Assembly: GCF_001014645.1 (NCBI RefSeq)
Contig: NZ_LASZ01000005.1
Coordinates: forward strand, 1 to 64,000
Origin: Luteimonas sp. FCS-9
GTDB taxonomy: Bacteria; Pseudomonadota; Gammaproteobacteria; Xanthomonadales; Xanthomonadaceae
DNA: 64,000 nucleotides
Direction of reading: 5' to 3'
In this document: positions 9,273 through 17,375 of the stretch, in pieces
Layout of the letters: each line of letters begins with the position of its first letter
Position numbering within the stretch: the first letter of the stretch is position 1
Position numbers and translations under genes: made by a program
Notes under the pieces: model-generated
What the model saw: only the letters and a program-made list of their open reading frames with translations
Database searches by the model: none
Told to the model about the DNA's origin: nothing

Positions 9273-11113
9273 CAAAGTCCTTGTTCGTCGTAGGGGCGAA
9301 TGGAATCCGGTACGAGTCGGGCGCCCTGCTGCGACATCAGGCGCTGCACGTCCGGATCGGAGAGGAAATTCTGCCCGGCCGCCGCCTGCAGCGCATCGCG
9401 CTGCTGCGCATTGCGCTCGTGCAGCGTCGGCGCCGTGCGTGCGGCTGCGGTTTCGAAGCGGATCTGCGGCGTCGCGCCCAGCGGCCCGGCCAACGCGGAC
9501 GCCAGCTGGTGGACCATGATCGGCGCCTTCAGGTGCTCGTCGGATTCGGGCAGCGCCAGTTTCAGCACCTCGCCCTCGAGCGCGACGAACGCCGCGCTGG
9601 CGGCCAGTTCGCGCACCGGGCCGCGCAGCGGCAGATCGGCCACGAGATCCAGCCAGCCGTCGGCATCGAGTGCCATCGACGTCCGGGCGGCCGACGGCGC
9701 CGGCTCGGCGCGCGGCGCGGGGGCTGCGGGCGGCTCGGCACGGGGCGCAGGCGTGGGCTCGGGCGTCGGTGCAGGCACCGATACCGGGGCTGGAGCCGCC
9801 TTGCGCGGCATGTCGATGCCCTGGCCGGCAGCCGCCATCGGCACTGCATCGACCGGCGCACGGGTTGCCGGACGCGCGGGTGTCACGGCCTCGGGTGCCG
9901 GTGCGGCGGCCCGCGGCGGCGGCGAAGACGCATCGCCCAGCGCGGCCCGCGCCGCGGCCGGCCCCGACACCCGGCCCTGCCCGGTACCGCTGCCCGCAGG
10001 CGCGCCGGCGTTGCCGCCTTCGGCCGGGCGGAACGCAAACATCCGCAGCACGGTCATTTCGAAGCCCGCGCGCGGGCTCGGCGCCAGGCCCAGGTCGCGG
10101 CGGCCGTTGAGCGCCATCTGGTACCACAGCTGCACCACCTCCGGCCGCACCGACGCAGCCAGCGCATCGAGATCAAGGCCCTCGGCCTCGATGCCGACCT
10201 CCGGCACCAGCTGCCGCACCTGGATCCGGTGCAGCGCTTCGGACAGCGCGTCGAGCACACCCGACCAGTCCGGCGAGAACTCCGCCAGCGCCACGACCTC
10301 GGCCATCAGCCGCGCGCCATCGGCCTGCGCCAACGCGGACAACAGGTTGCCGACGCGCGTGCGGTCAACGCTGCCGAGCATCGTCGCGACCGCCGCATCG
10401 GCGAGCGCACCACCCTCGCCGCCCGCACCGGTGTAAGCGATCGCCTGGTCGAGCAGCGACAGCCCGTCGCGCAGACTGCCATCGGCCGCCTTGGAAAGCT
10501 GCCGGATCGCGGCCGCATCCGCCGCGATGCCCTCGGCCGCGAGGATCCGCGTCATCTGGCCCTGGATCTGGTCCTCGTCCAGCCGCTTGAGGTTGAACTG
10601 CAGGCAGCGCGAGAGCACGGTGACCGGCAGCTTCTGCGGGTCGGTCGTCGCCAGCAGGAACTTCACGTGCCCTGGCGGCTCTTCGAGCGTCTTGAGCAGC
10701 GCGTTGAACGCCGACTTCGAGAGCATGTGCACCTCGTCGATCAGGTACACCTTCACCCGGCCGCGCGAGGGCATGTACTGCGCGTTGTCGATGAGCTCGC
10801 GCACATCGTCGACGCCGGTGTTGCTGGCCGCGTCGATCTCCAGCAGGTCGATGTAGCGCCCCGCGTCGATCGCCAGGCACGTCTCGCACTCCCCGCACGG
10901 GTCGGACGAGGTGCCGCGCTCGCAGTTCAGGCTCTTGGCGAAGATGCGCGCGATCGTCGTCTTGCCGACGCCGCGCGTGCCGGTGAACAGGAAGGCGTGA
11001 TGGACGCGGCCGGTCTCCAGCGCGTTGGTCAGCGCACGCACGACGTGCTCCTGCCCGACCAGCTCGGCAAACCGCTTCGGACGCCACTTCCGGGCGAGGA
11101 CGAGATAGGACAT
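9272..11113 (-). CDS. dnaX: DNA polymerase III subunit tau/gamma (clamp loader)
   Basis: A 613-aa DnaX, the clamp-loader ATPase that places the beta clamp on DNA. Walker A GTRGVGKT is at about 45-52, the zinc-binding cysteines are 64, 73, 76 and 79, and Walker [10 protein letters not shown] and the SRC motif (LSRCLQFNL) follow. Residues about 380-500 form a Pro/Ala-rich linker, and the C-terminal part is the tau-specific region that contacts DnaB and the alpha subunit. I see no A-rich slippery heptamer, so a short gamma product by frameshifting is not evident. The start at 11113 ([12 protein letters not shown]) is fixed by family conservation. Confidence 0.96.
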   Translation of the reverse strand: MSYLVLARKWRPKRFAELVGQEHVVRALTNALETGRVHHAFLFTGTRGVGKTTIARIFAKSLNCERGTSSDPCGECETCLAIDAGRYIDLLEIDAASNTGVDDVRELIDNAQYMPSRGRVKVYLIDEVHMLSKSAFNALLKTLEEPPGHVKFLLATTDPQKLPVTVLSRCLQFNLKRLDEDQIQGQMTRILAAEGIAADAAAIRQLSKAADGSLRDGLSLLDQAIAYTGAGGEGGALADAAVATMLGSVDRTRVGNLLSALAQADGARLMAEVVALAEFSPDWSGVLDALSEALHRIQVRQLVPEVGIEAEGLDLDALAASVRPEVVQLWYQMALNGRRDLGLAPSPRAGFEMTVLRMFAFRPAEGGNAGAPAGSGTGQGRVSGPAAARAALGDASSPPPRAAAPAPEAVTPARPATRAPVDAVPMAAAGQGIDMPRKAAPAPVSVPAPTPEPTPAPRAEPPAAPAPRAEPAPSAARTSMALDADGWLDLVADLPLRGPVRELAASAAFVALEGEVLKLALPESDEHLKAPIMVHQLASALAGPLGATPQIRFETAAARTAPTLHERNAQQRDALQAAAGQNFLSDPDVQRLMSQQGARLVPDSIRPYDEQGL

Positions 11114-11236
11114 GCCGCTATTCTGCCATGGCCGTCCCCCTTCCTTGTGACCGGGCCCAGGCCCAGCTAGAATGGCCGGCCCGCGGCGGTCCAGCCGTCG
11201 CAGCGTGCCGCCCCGCGGCCCGCGCGGGACAGATCC

Positions 11237-11329
11237 GGAGAGGTGTCCGAGTGGTTGAAGGAGCACGCCTGGAAAGTGTGTAAGCGTCTAAACCGCGCTT
11301 CGGGGGTTCGAATCCCCCTCTCTCCGCCA
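11237..11329 (+). tRNA. tRNA-Ser(GGA)
   Basis: 93 nt including an encoded CCA. The acceptor arm is GGAGAGG paired with TCTCTCC (one G-T pair), the anticodon stem is CACGC/GTGTG with loop CTGGAAA (anticodon GGA), there is the long variable arm of class II tRNAs, and the T-loop is GGTTCGAATCC. It marks the junction between the dnaX operon and the A/T-richer accessory region that follows. Confidence 0.96.
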
Positions 11330-11330
11330 G

Positions 11331-11366
11331 AAACGCAAAGCGCCCCGCAAGGGGCGTTTTGCGTTT
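11331..11366 (+). terminator. Terminator after tRNA-Ser
   Basis: An inverted repeat of about 16 bp, aaacgcaaagcgcccc and ggggcgttttgcgttt, around a GCAA loop, with T residues within and after the 3' arm. It starts 2 nt after the tRNA CCA. Confidence 0.85.
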
Positions 11367-11942
11367 CTGGGGGTGTGCGGGGACTTGATGAAGGCCCCCG
11401 GCTCGACGGATTCGCCTGGAGCGAATCCGGCCAGCCCAGAGGGCTGGCCCCGCAGGCGCCCGCGCCGGAGGGGCGAGGCCCATGGATGGGCCGAGCAATC
11501 CCCCTCGTCGCAAGTTATGCAGATGACCGAGGCTTCGGCCAAGCAGTTCCGGAACTATCCTACTAAAAGACTGACCTCCTCCCAGTAACTGGTGGTACGG
11601 CTACTGGGGGCAAGTCAGCCAACCTCGGCCTCTCGCAGGAGAGCCGATGATCTGCTCTTCGTTGAAACGCTTCTTCACGTCCAATCTCCTTCTCGTTCGG
11701 AATTGGACTCCAAAGCAGACTGCTACTCAATTGCGGGGGGGGGGCCGTCGAGGCGGGCTGGATCGTTGGTGAGCATAACGAAGAATGGCCGATTTTGCCG
11801 GAAGCGGCCGACGTGTCCGGCCAGCCGCAGCCTCACCATTGGTTACAAAGATTGCTCTCGAATGCGCAAGCGCAGTTCAAGTTCATCTTGTTGCAAGAGA
11901 GCGCCTCCTTGGAAGGCCAGAACCCACGTGCTCAGAGGACAA
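11367..11942. other. Gene-free stretch with three perfect inverted repeats
   Basis: No convincing protein-coding gene. Three short perfect palindromes lie in a row: 11408-11428 (ggattcgc / gcgaatcc, 5-nt loop), 11429-11449 (ggccagccc / gggctggcc, 3-nt loop) and 11477-11492 (ggcccat / atgggcc). From about 11500 the sequence turns A/T-richer and contains an IS3-type transposase remnant at 11621-11678. Open frames crossing this interval overlap the tRNA or the remnant and show no family motif. Confidence 0.6.
11621..11678 (-). mobile_element. IS3-family transposase OrfA remnant (frameshifted)
   Basis: On the minus strand the sequence from 11678 reads V-K-K-R-F-N-E-E-Q-I-I-G. After skipping one extra base in the next codon it reads F-L-R-E-A-E-V. 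This is the N-terminus of an IS3-type OrfA (KKRFxEEQIIGFLREAEAG). A ggagattg ribosome-site-like sequence precedes it. The frame is broken by a one-base insertion and homology stops after about 19 codons, so only a 5' scrap survives. No inverted terminal repeats were found. Confidence 0.7.
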
Positions 11943-13883
11943 TCAGGCGCCGCGAATGCCAATAGCCCGCGCGTCGGCACGTGCCTGCGCGTATCGCCCA
12001 ACCGCATCGCGCATCGCGCCCTCAAGCGCTTGACGCTGAGCGGTGGCTACCTGTCGCATCTGCTGCAAATCTGCCCTGCCGGCCTGAAGTTCCTTGAGAA
12101 TTTCAGCCCGGCGAACCGCAATGCTGCGGTCAAGGTCGGCAACAAGCCTTGGATCAACGCCGCCGCTCGCATTGAACCGAAATTTCCCCTCTAGCCCGCG
12201 CCGCCACTTCAATAGCCGCTCCGTAAGCGCCGGTCCAAATCCAGGCACATTCATGACGGCGCGCTTGTCGACATCAGCCGCCGTCTCGATGCCGAAAGAC
12301 TCAAGCATTGCCTTCTTCGCGGCGCCGATCCCAGGGATCGAGGCTCGTTCAATCTCGAACTGATCCAAGTAGACGCGCAGCGCGTGCGTCTGGCGATCCT
12401 GGACAAGCCGGCTGTAGCGCGCATCGCGCTTTTGCTGCAGTTGGCCCAGCTCAGTTTTCAGCGCGTCCAAGCCTTGACGCTTGGCGCGGAACTGGGCATC
12501 CGCACGATCTTCGCGCCATCGCACGCAAAGACCCTCGAAATGATCCTTTGCCTGGCGAAATCGACTCTCGATCGGTGCTATGTCGCTGCGTCCACGGCTG
12601 TTGATCCAAACACCGAGACCTGCGCCCAAAAGTCCCCACAGAAGGATCAGATCAACGCTGACCAGCACGCCGAGCAGAATAACGCTGAGCGCGACCGCCC
12701 ATGCCACCGTCTGCCATACGCCTTTGCGTTGCCCCAAGGCCGCGATCGCAGGAGAGGCTAGGACCGCCGGCACCTGTGGCGGCGCGGGCCAAGCAGGGAG
12801 CGCGATTGACAGGATGTCGCGCCAGATCGCGTCAGCATTCGTGGGGCCGCTTTGCACTGGCGGCGCCGATCCAAGGGGCATTCCAAAGAGCGCAATGCCG
12901 GCCCGCTCGATTGGGCACCATGGGCACGCGCTGAGCGCGCCGTAGTAGTAATGCGCGGGGTGGGCGGAGCACCGAGCGAACTTTCTCTCGACCACCTCAA
13001 GCGCTTTGATCCACTCCTGCGCGGACGGACGCGCGCCCGGAGCCGTGCCCGCTTGCCCAAACGCACGCTCCCAAAGCTGCGCCACCGGCGCAGACGCCGC
13101 CGATGCTGGCGCGCTAAATGGAGGCGGCTGCATGCGCAGCGCAGCGCCGTTTGCGGTATACGCGTATCGAAATTCCGGGATCGCCCTCTCGATCGGCATG
13201 TCCCCTGGGCCGCTGTAGCGCCCTGCAAATGGGTGGCGGCCGTTGAGCAACATTTGAAAAATCAGGACCGCTAGACCGAAGTTGTCATGATTAACAGTAC
13301 GCGTGATCGATGCGAAGGCCTTCCCGTGGAGCTCTGGAGGGGTGAAGTCCTGGACACCGACTTCGCAGCGAAACACGCGCCCCTGATGCGACACCTGAAA
13401 GCTGTCGGTGTCGATCAGTCGCACAGTCGCATCTGATGCGACGCGAACGCCGCCATGATTGACGTCTCCAACGAGGTGCCCGGCCTGATGAAGCGCCGCA
13501 AAGGCACGCGCCGTGTTGAGCGCGGCACGCACCACCATGCGCCAGTCGGCATTTGGGAAATCCGCGAGGCGACTCTTGGGGCTGTAGAGCCTGTGGATGT
13601 CCTTGGAGCCGCGCAGGTTCTCCATCAAAAACCCGCGCACCTTCCCGTCTGGCTGGCGGAGCACATCGATGGGCCACGCAGTGAGCTGACTGATCACAGA
13701 TGTGCGCAGGCTCGGCATTACTGCGAGCTTTGCGCTCCGCTCCTCGTTCGCAGGCGCGAGGTAGATCTTGGCTGCGAGCTCGGGCCGCCCACTCACTTCG
13801 TAGACTGAGCCCTCGCCACCCTTCCCGAGGAGCGTGCCGAGGACCACCCGGCCCGCGCTGCCGCGGACGTCGGGCGCGCTCAC
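11943..13883 (-). CDS. Ser/Thr-kinase-like protein with zinc-ribbon, TM and HhH domains (TerY-P triad kinase)
   Basis: A 646-aa protein. The kinase domain (about 12-300) has glycine loop GKGGEGSVY, ATP lysine Lys39 in LAAKIYL, catalytic-loop Asp140 in VGDVNHGG and Asp158 in IDTDSF. The usual metal-binding Asn at Asp+5 is Gly145, so activity may be altered. A Cys305 / Cys320-x2-Cys323 cluster resembles a zinc ribbon. Two transmembrane helices lie at about 390-427, a coiled coil at 440-510 and two helix-hairpin-helix motifs (PGIGAAKKA, PGFGPALTE) at 516-560. This architecture matches E. coli YegI. It is the last gene of a VWA-PP2C-kinase operon, with GTG directly abutting the phosphatase stop. 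Confidence 0.88.
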   Translation of the reverse strand: MSAPDVRGSAGRVVLGTLLGKGGEGSVYEVSGRPELAAKIYLAPANEERSAKLAVMPSLRTSVISQLTAWPIDVLRQPDGKVRGFLMENLRGSKDIHRLYSPKSRLADFPNADWRMVVRAALNTARAFAALHQAGHLVGDVNHGGVRVASDATVRLIDTDSFQVSHQGRVFRCEVGVQDFTPPELHGKAFASITRTVNHDNFGLAVLIFQMLLNGRHPFAGRYSGPGDMPIERAIPEFRYAYTANGAALRMQPPPFSAPASAASAPVAQLWERAFGQAGTAPGARPSAQEWIKALEVVERKFARCSAHPAHYYYGALSACPWCPIERAGIALFGMPLGSAPPVQSGPTNADAIWRDILSIALPAWPAPPQVPAVLASPAIAALGQRKGVWQTVAWAVALSVILLGVLVSVDLILLWGLLGAGLGVWINSRGRSDIAPIESRFRQAKDHFEGLCVRWREDRADAQFRAKRQGLDALKTELGQLQQKRDARYSRLVQDRQTHALRVYLDQFEIERASIPGIGAAKKAMLESFGIETAADVDKRAVMNVPGFGPALTERLLKWRRGLEGKFRFNASGGVDPRLVADLDRSIAVRRAEILKELQAGRADLQQMRQVATAQRQALEGAMRDAVGRYAQARADARAIGIRGA

Positions 13884-14693
13884 TCAGGGCGCCTCGGCAG
13901 ACAGTGCAATCGGCTGATACGGCGGCAAGCGGCTTGCCAAGATGAGCGTCTTGTCGTCATCGGTCCGCTCGCATACGACAGGCGACGACAGATATTCATT
14001 GAGCTTCTCAGACAACTCTTGGTCAATGCCGCCCATCGGCAAGGCCCGCACAGCCTGAAACATCTGGTCGAAGAACGGGCCGTGAACCGTCTGGGATGCA
14101 TAGTGCAACACAAGCGCCTCGATACCGTCGGTAAATGCGGCAACTTCATCGATTGGGCCGACTTGCGATGAAAATTCGACGTTGTCAATCGCGGCCGGGT
14201 CGGTTACGAACACCGTCTGATTGATGAACTCGCCATGCTGTGGCCAGAAGATGTAGGCCCAATCATCTCCACGCGGACGCACGACCATCGCGCCATCGCC
14301 AATCTGCAAAAAGCATGCATGATCCGGGGATACGATCGCCGCAAGCAGCGTGCAGGCGTACTCGCGAACCGCCATCCCATCCTGCTCCGCGCGATGGCTG
14401 ATCCTGGCCACGACATTGCGAATCCATGCCTGTGCGGTTTCGCGCGTGAGCGCACGTAGCTCATTGCCATCGTTAAAAAAACCGCGCACCGAGTCGAGAA
14501 GCTCTGCGGTTGCAAGCTGCGCGCCGCTGTCAGACCGAGAAGCGCTACCGGCGCCATCCGCGGCCACCAGCACCAAGACAGGGTCCTCACCTAAGAGCGC
14601 CCAGGCATGCGCGTCCTGACAGGGCGCACCTGTCTTCGAGTGCGAAGCTCCGAGCGCAGATGCGGCTGCCAGCCGCCACGCCTGGAGATCCAT
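13884..14693 (-). CDS. PP2C-family phosphatase (TerY-P triad, PphC-like)
   Basis: A 269-aa PP2C-type metal-dependent Ser/Thr phosphatase. Visible signatures are GASHSKTGAPCQDAHAW near the N-terminus, the metal-site [15 protein letters not shown], the QIGDGAMVV strand and AAFTDGIEALVL, and a C-terminal DDDKTLILA. This is the arrangement of the PP2C_2 group, which includes E. coli PphC (YegK). It presumably reverses phosphorylation by the adjacent kinase. The start at 14693 forms TAATG with the VWA stop; an ATG at 14708 would add five residues. Cytoplasmic. Confidence 0.9.
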   Translation of the reverse strand: MDLQAWRLAAASALGASHSKTGAPCQDAHAWALLGEDPVLVLVAADGAGSASRSDSGAQLATAELLDSVRGFFNDGNELRALTRETAQAWIRNVVARISHRAEQDGMAVREYACTLLAAIVSPDHACFLQIGDGAMVVRPRGDDWAYIFWPQHGEFINQTVFVTDPAAIDNVEFSSQVGPIDEVAAFTDGIEALVLHYASQTVHGPFFDQMFQAVRALPMGGIDQELSEKLNEYLSSPVVCERTDDDKTLILASRLPPYQPIALSAEAP

Positions 14694-15370
14694 TAAACCG
14701 TCGCCCATCCTTCGGGAACGGCCGGATTCTGCAATGGAACAGCGTCGCCAGGCGTGGAGCGCGAGACGGCGCTCATGGAGTTGGATAGCCAGCTAAAGAG
14801 CTCGCGGAACTGCAGTCCCCGCAGGCTCAGCGGCGCGCGCACGGAAATCTGACGCAGCGTCCCCATGTCTGCGCCCTGCACGCCCACGGCGAAGAACTGA
14901 AAATTCTTAGTGGCCTCGCCCTCACGCACGAGCTCGGCTGCGCGCTTCCAGTTATCGGTCGGCGCGCCGTCGGTAATCAGAAAGATCCACGGGCGGTAGT
15001 AAGACACGCCGTTGGCCTTGTAGATCTCTTTGCGCTGGCGAAGCATCTCGAGCCCCTGCTCGATCGCAGCGCCCATCGGCGTATCTCCAGTGCACGCAAG
15101 CGTTGGCGGATAGAAGCTGTCGGCGGTTACGAACTCCGTCATCGTCTGTACGGGGCCGAAAGTTACGATCCCTACCTCAACGCGCTTGGCGGCAAGAGAA
15201 TCGGCGGTAAGCTCTTCGCGAAACTGCATCAGCCCTTCGTTGAGCTGCTGAATTGCCGGGCCGTTCATCGACATCGAGGTGTCGAGGAGCAAGAGGCACG
15301 CGCACCGGTTTTCCGGGTTCTCCGCGAAGGTGTGTGAACCAAAGGGCATCTGCTCAAATTCGCTTGTCAT
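14693..15370 (-). CDS. VWA-domain protein, TerY/YegL-like (TerY-P triad)
   Basis: A 225-aa von Willebrand A domain protein. The metal-ion-dependent adhesion site is intact: Asp30-x-Ser32-x-Ser34 (DTSMSM), the downstream Thr in TGDTPMGAA and Asp in ITDGAPTD. TerY/YegL proteins are believed to organise partner proteins through this metal site. It is the first gene of the triad. The start at 15370 has AGGGAGA upstream with proper spacing; an upstream in-frame codon at 15418 lacks one. A TAGAAT box on the minus strand (15396-15401) could serve as -10. The TAA stop overlaps the phosphatase ATG. Confidence 0.9.
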   Translation of the reverse strand: MTSEFEQMPFGSHTFAENPENRCACLLLLDTSMSMNGPAIQQLNEGLMQFREELTADSLAAKRVEVGIVTFGPVQTMTEFVTADSFYPPTLACTGDTPMGAAIEQGLEMLRQRKEIYKANGVSYYRPWIFLITDGAPTDNWKRAAELVREGEATKNFQFFAVGVQGADMGTLRQISVRAPLSLRGLQFRELFSWLSNSMSAVSRSTPGDAVPLQNPAVPEGWATV

Positions 15371-15446
15371 ATCGGATCTCCCTGTCCTGTGCAGAATTCT
15401 AGTCGAAAACCTTGGCACCTGAGCGAGGCGGGCTTAGCATCCGAGC

Positions 15447-16085
15447 ATGCTGAACGCGCTTCCCACCGCCACCGCTTCTTGGACGCCCCGCGGCGCCGCC
15501 GATTGGGCGCCACTCGTCGCGTCGGGCGCGGTGCTTACAGGGTTTTTGCTCACTCTTGCGCTTGGTGATCGATCATATCCTGAGCAACCCTCCTCCGCGC
15601 CGATCTCGCAGGAAGTCGCCGTGGCTCCGGCCGAGGTGCCCGCGCTTCGAGCAGTGCCCCCGAGCGTGCGAAGTGGCAACCGGGGCTCCATCCGGCTTGT
15701 CGGAACGAATGCCCTTCCTTCGCCAAAAGGCCCGTTAGCGTCCGCAAGCGGCTGCCCCCGCTCACAACCCCATCTGCCCTCGCCTGCCGCAGCTGCAGCC
15801 CTAAAAGCGGGCTGGCACGTGAGCGCTGACCTGCATCGAGCCGGTTACCAGCTCGTCCTTGTGGACGCAGGTGTTGAGCGCAAAGGCGAACGGTGCGTGC
15901 CGATTGGTGCGTCTGTGCTTGTATTTATCGAGTCAGGGCTTGTCGCGATCGCCTACGACAGAAGCGGCAGATCTGCTTCGCGCTTGGCAGCGATCGAGCT
16001 TGCAGAGCCTCATGGCGTAAACCTGATGGGCGGCGCGGGCACGCTCGCGCATCTGGCACTAGGCGATCAGCTGATCCTTCGCTAG
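15447..16085 (+). CDS. Hypothetical protein with one N-terminal TM helix
   Basis: A 212-aa protein that I do not recognise. A hydrophobic segment at about 24-40 (LVASGAVLTGFLLTLAL) is followed by a Pro/Ser/Ala-rich linker (45-120) and a compact C-terminal part with alternating hydrophobics (AGWHVSADLHRAGYQLVLV, VLVFIESGLVAIAY). That would fit an inner-membrane anchor with a small periplasmic or cytoplasmic domain. It diverges from the VWA gene and converges on the exonuclease gene, 14 bp short of it. The ribosome site is weak, so the gene is plausible but unproven. Confidence 0.5.
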   Translation: MLNALPTATASWTPRGAADWAPLVASGAVLTGFLLTLALGDRSYPEQPSSAPISQEVAVAPAEVPALRAVPPSVRSGNRGSIRLVGTNALPSPKGPLASASGCPRSQPHLPSPAAAAALKAGWHVSADLHRAGYQLVLVDAGVERKGERCVPIGASVLVFIESGLVAIAYDRSGRSASRLAAIELAEPHGVNLMGGAGTLAHLALGDQLILR

Positions 16086-16099
16086 GGGCTCCGCTGGGC

Positions 16100-16966
16100 T
16101 CAGCAAATCGCTTGGGTTTCCACGATCTGCTTGAAGTCGGACTCGCGCAGTACACGGATTGCGTATCCCTTCGCAATAAGCGCTTCCGCTTTCAAATGTT
16201 TGGCGCTCTTGGTCTTCCCAGCGAGCTTACGCGCGTCCTGATCTCCAACGATCAAAAGCGTCGTCTTTTTGCTGACGCTAGCAGCGACGTCGCAGCCTGC
16301 CTTCGCCGCCAGATCAGCGGCATGACGCCGCGGGATCTCCAACGACCCTGTGAACACCGCGATCTGCCCAAAGAGCGGCCCCTCACAGTCCCCGAGGCGC
16401 GTTACGTGCCCCTCAGTGCTCAGATCGATCGGACGCCGCACGCGCCCCTGCCAGTCGGCGAGCGTCAGCCCTGGCGCCCCGCTCGCGCGGCAGAGCACCT
16501 CCCCGGCTGCGCGCGCGTCTTCGAGCGCATCGTGGTGCTCGAAGCGAATACCAAGAAACGCGGACACCGGACGCAGGCCATATCCACGCGCGCCAAAGCG
16601 ATCCGGCCATGCCCGCCGGACAACGCGTGCGGTGTCGAGCCACTGCCAGACGGGCACGCTCAGGCCATAGCGTTCACAAGCACGGCGAACCGCTCCCTGA
16701 TCGAACGGGGTATGACAGGCAACGACACTCGCGTCCAGGCGCTGCCTGAGTGCTTCGGCAATCTGCGGCCATGTGGGCGCGCCGCGGACATCTGCTTCGG
16801 TGATCCCATGGATGTCGACGTTGAAGGCATCGAATTCACCCTCCGGATCGACGAGCGCCGAATACGAATCGACATGTCGCCCGTCTCGAAAAAACGCAAC
16901 GCCAACCTGGCAAATGCTGCCAAGATCAGCGTTGGCCGTTTCAACATCAAGGGCTGCAAATTCCAT
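16100..16966 (-). CDS. DEDDh exonuclease with C-terminal BRCT domain
   Basis: A 288-aa protein. The N-terminal DnaQ-type 3'-5' exonuclease has Asp7 and Glu9 (ALDVETAN), the HGITEADV segment, AxHTPFDQGAV (Exo II Asp) and HHDALEDAR (Exo III His and Asp). From about 200 a BRCT domain follows: GQIAVFTGSLEIPRR, AKAGCDVAASVSKKTTLLIVGDQ, then a KxxKAEALIAKGYAIRVL tail as in the DNA-ligase BRCT. BRCT would recruit it to DNA ends or phosphoproteins. The chromosomal DnaQ at 37.6 kb is distinct. It lies in the accessory region beside a phosphorylation triad, so a role in defence or repair is an inference. Confidence 0.87.
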   Translation of the reverse strand: MEFAALDVETANADLGSICQVGVAFFRDGRHVDSYSALVDPEGEFDAFNVDIHGITEADVRGAPTWPQIAEALRQRLDASVVACHTPFDQGAVRRACERYGLSVPVWQWLDTARVVRRAWPDRFGARGYGLRPVSAFLGIRFEHHDALEDARAAGEVLCRASGAPGLTLADWQGRVRRPIDLSTEGHVTRLGDCEGPLFGQIAVFTGSLEIPRRHAADLAAKAGCDVAASVSKKTTLLIVGDQDARKLAGKTKSAKHLKAEALIAKGYAIRVLRESDFKQIVETQAIC

Positions 16967-17066
16967 TTTGCTCCGATGGACATATCACGCGATCACGCCC
17001 TGATGAGCTGGCAACGCGGCATGGTCGTTAGGCGACACCGCATCCTGCGCTTACGCTTTAGGCGGA

Positions 17067-17198
17067 CTACTTGTTTGGCTTGTGCTTGTGCGGCTTGAGC
17101 GAAGGCGTATTTCCAGGCGTTTCCTTGTTATCTCGCCTCCTCTTATCAGGCTCGCCTGTCGATGGAGCGATTGGCTTTGGACCCGGTTTGATTGCCAT
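17067..17198 (-). CDS. 43-aa basic Pro/Lys-rich protein
   Basis: A small ORF beginning MAIKPGPKPIAPSTGEPD and ending KPHKHKPNK, with a perfect AGGAGG at 17205-17210 placed 6 nt before the ATG, the best ribosome site in this region. It contains 10 Lys/Arg and 9 Pro in 43 residues and no hydrophobic segment, so it should be soluble and possibly disordered or nucleic-acid binding. No family recognised. It lies between the exonuclease gene and the DUF4236 gene, in the same orientation as both, with 100-180 bp gaps. Confidence 0.6.
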   Translation of the reverse strand: MAIKPGPKPIAPSTGEPDKRRRDNKETPGNTPSLKPHKHKPNK

Positions 17199-17375
17199 GA
17201 AGAGCCTCCTTTTCGATTGGTGAAGAGCAATTCCTCGCGGTGCCGCCTAACGCAATTTTCGTAAGTGCCGTTCGAGCCCGGCAATTCGACTCCCGATCCT
17301 GCCACGGACCCCAAGGCGACGACTCCAAGTTGCCTTTTATCGCCGATGTCGGCATTTTGCAACTCAAACTACCAC

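Noticed and set aside
9272-11113. Programmed frameshift in dnaX to make gamma
   Set aside because: No A-AAA-AAG-like slippery heptamer with a downstream stem is visible.
11243-11566. Open frame starting inside tRNA-Ser
   Set aside because: It reads through the tRNA and its terminator; no independent evidence.
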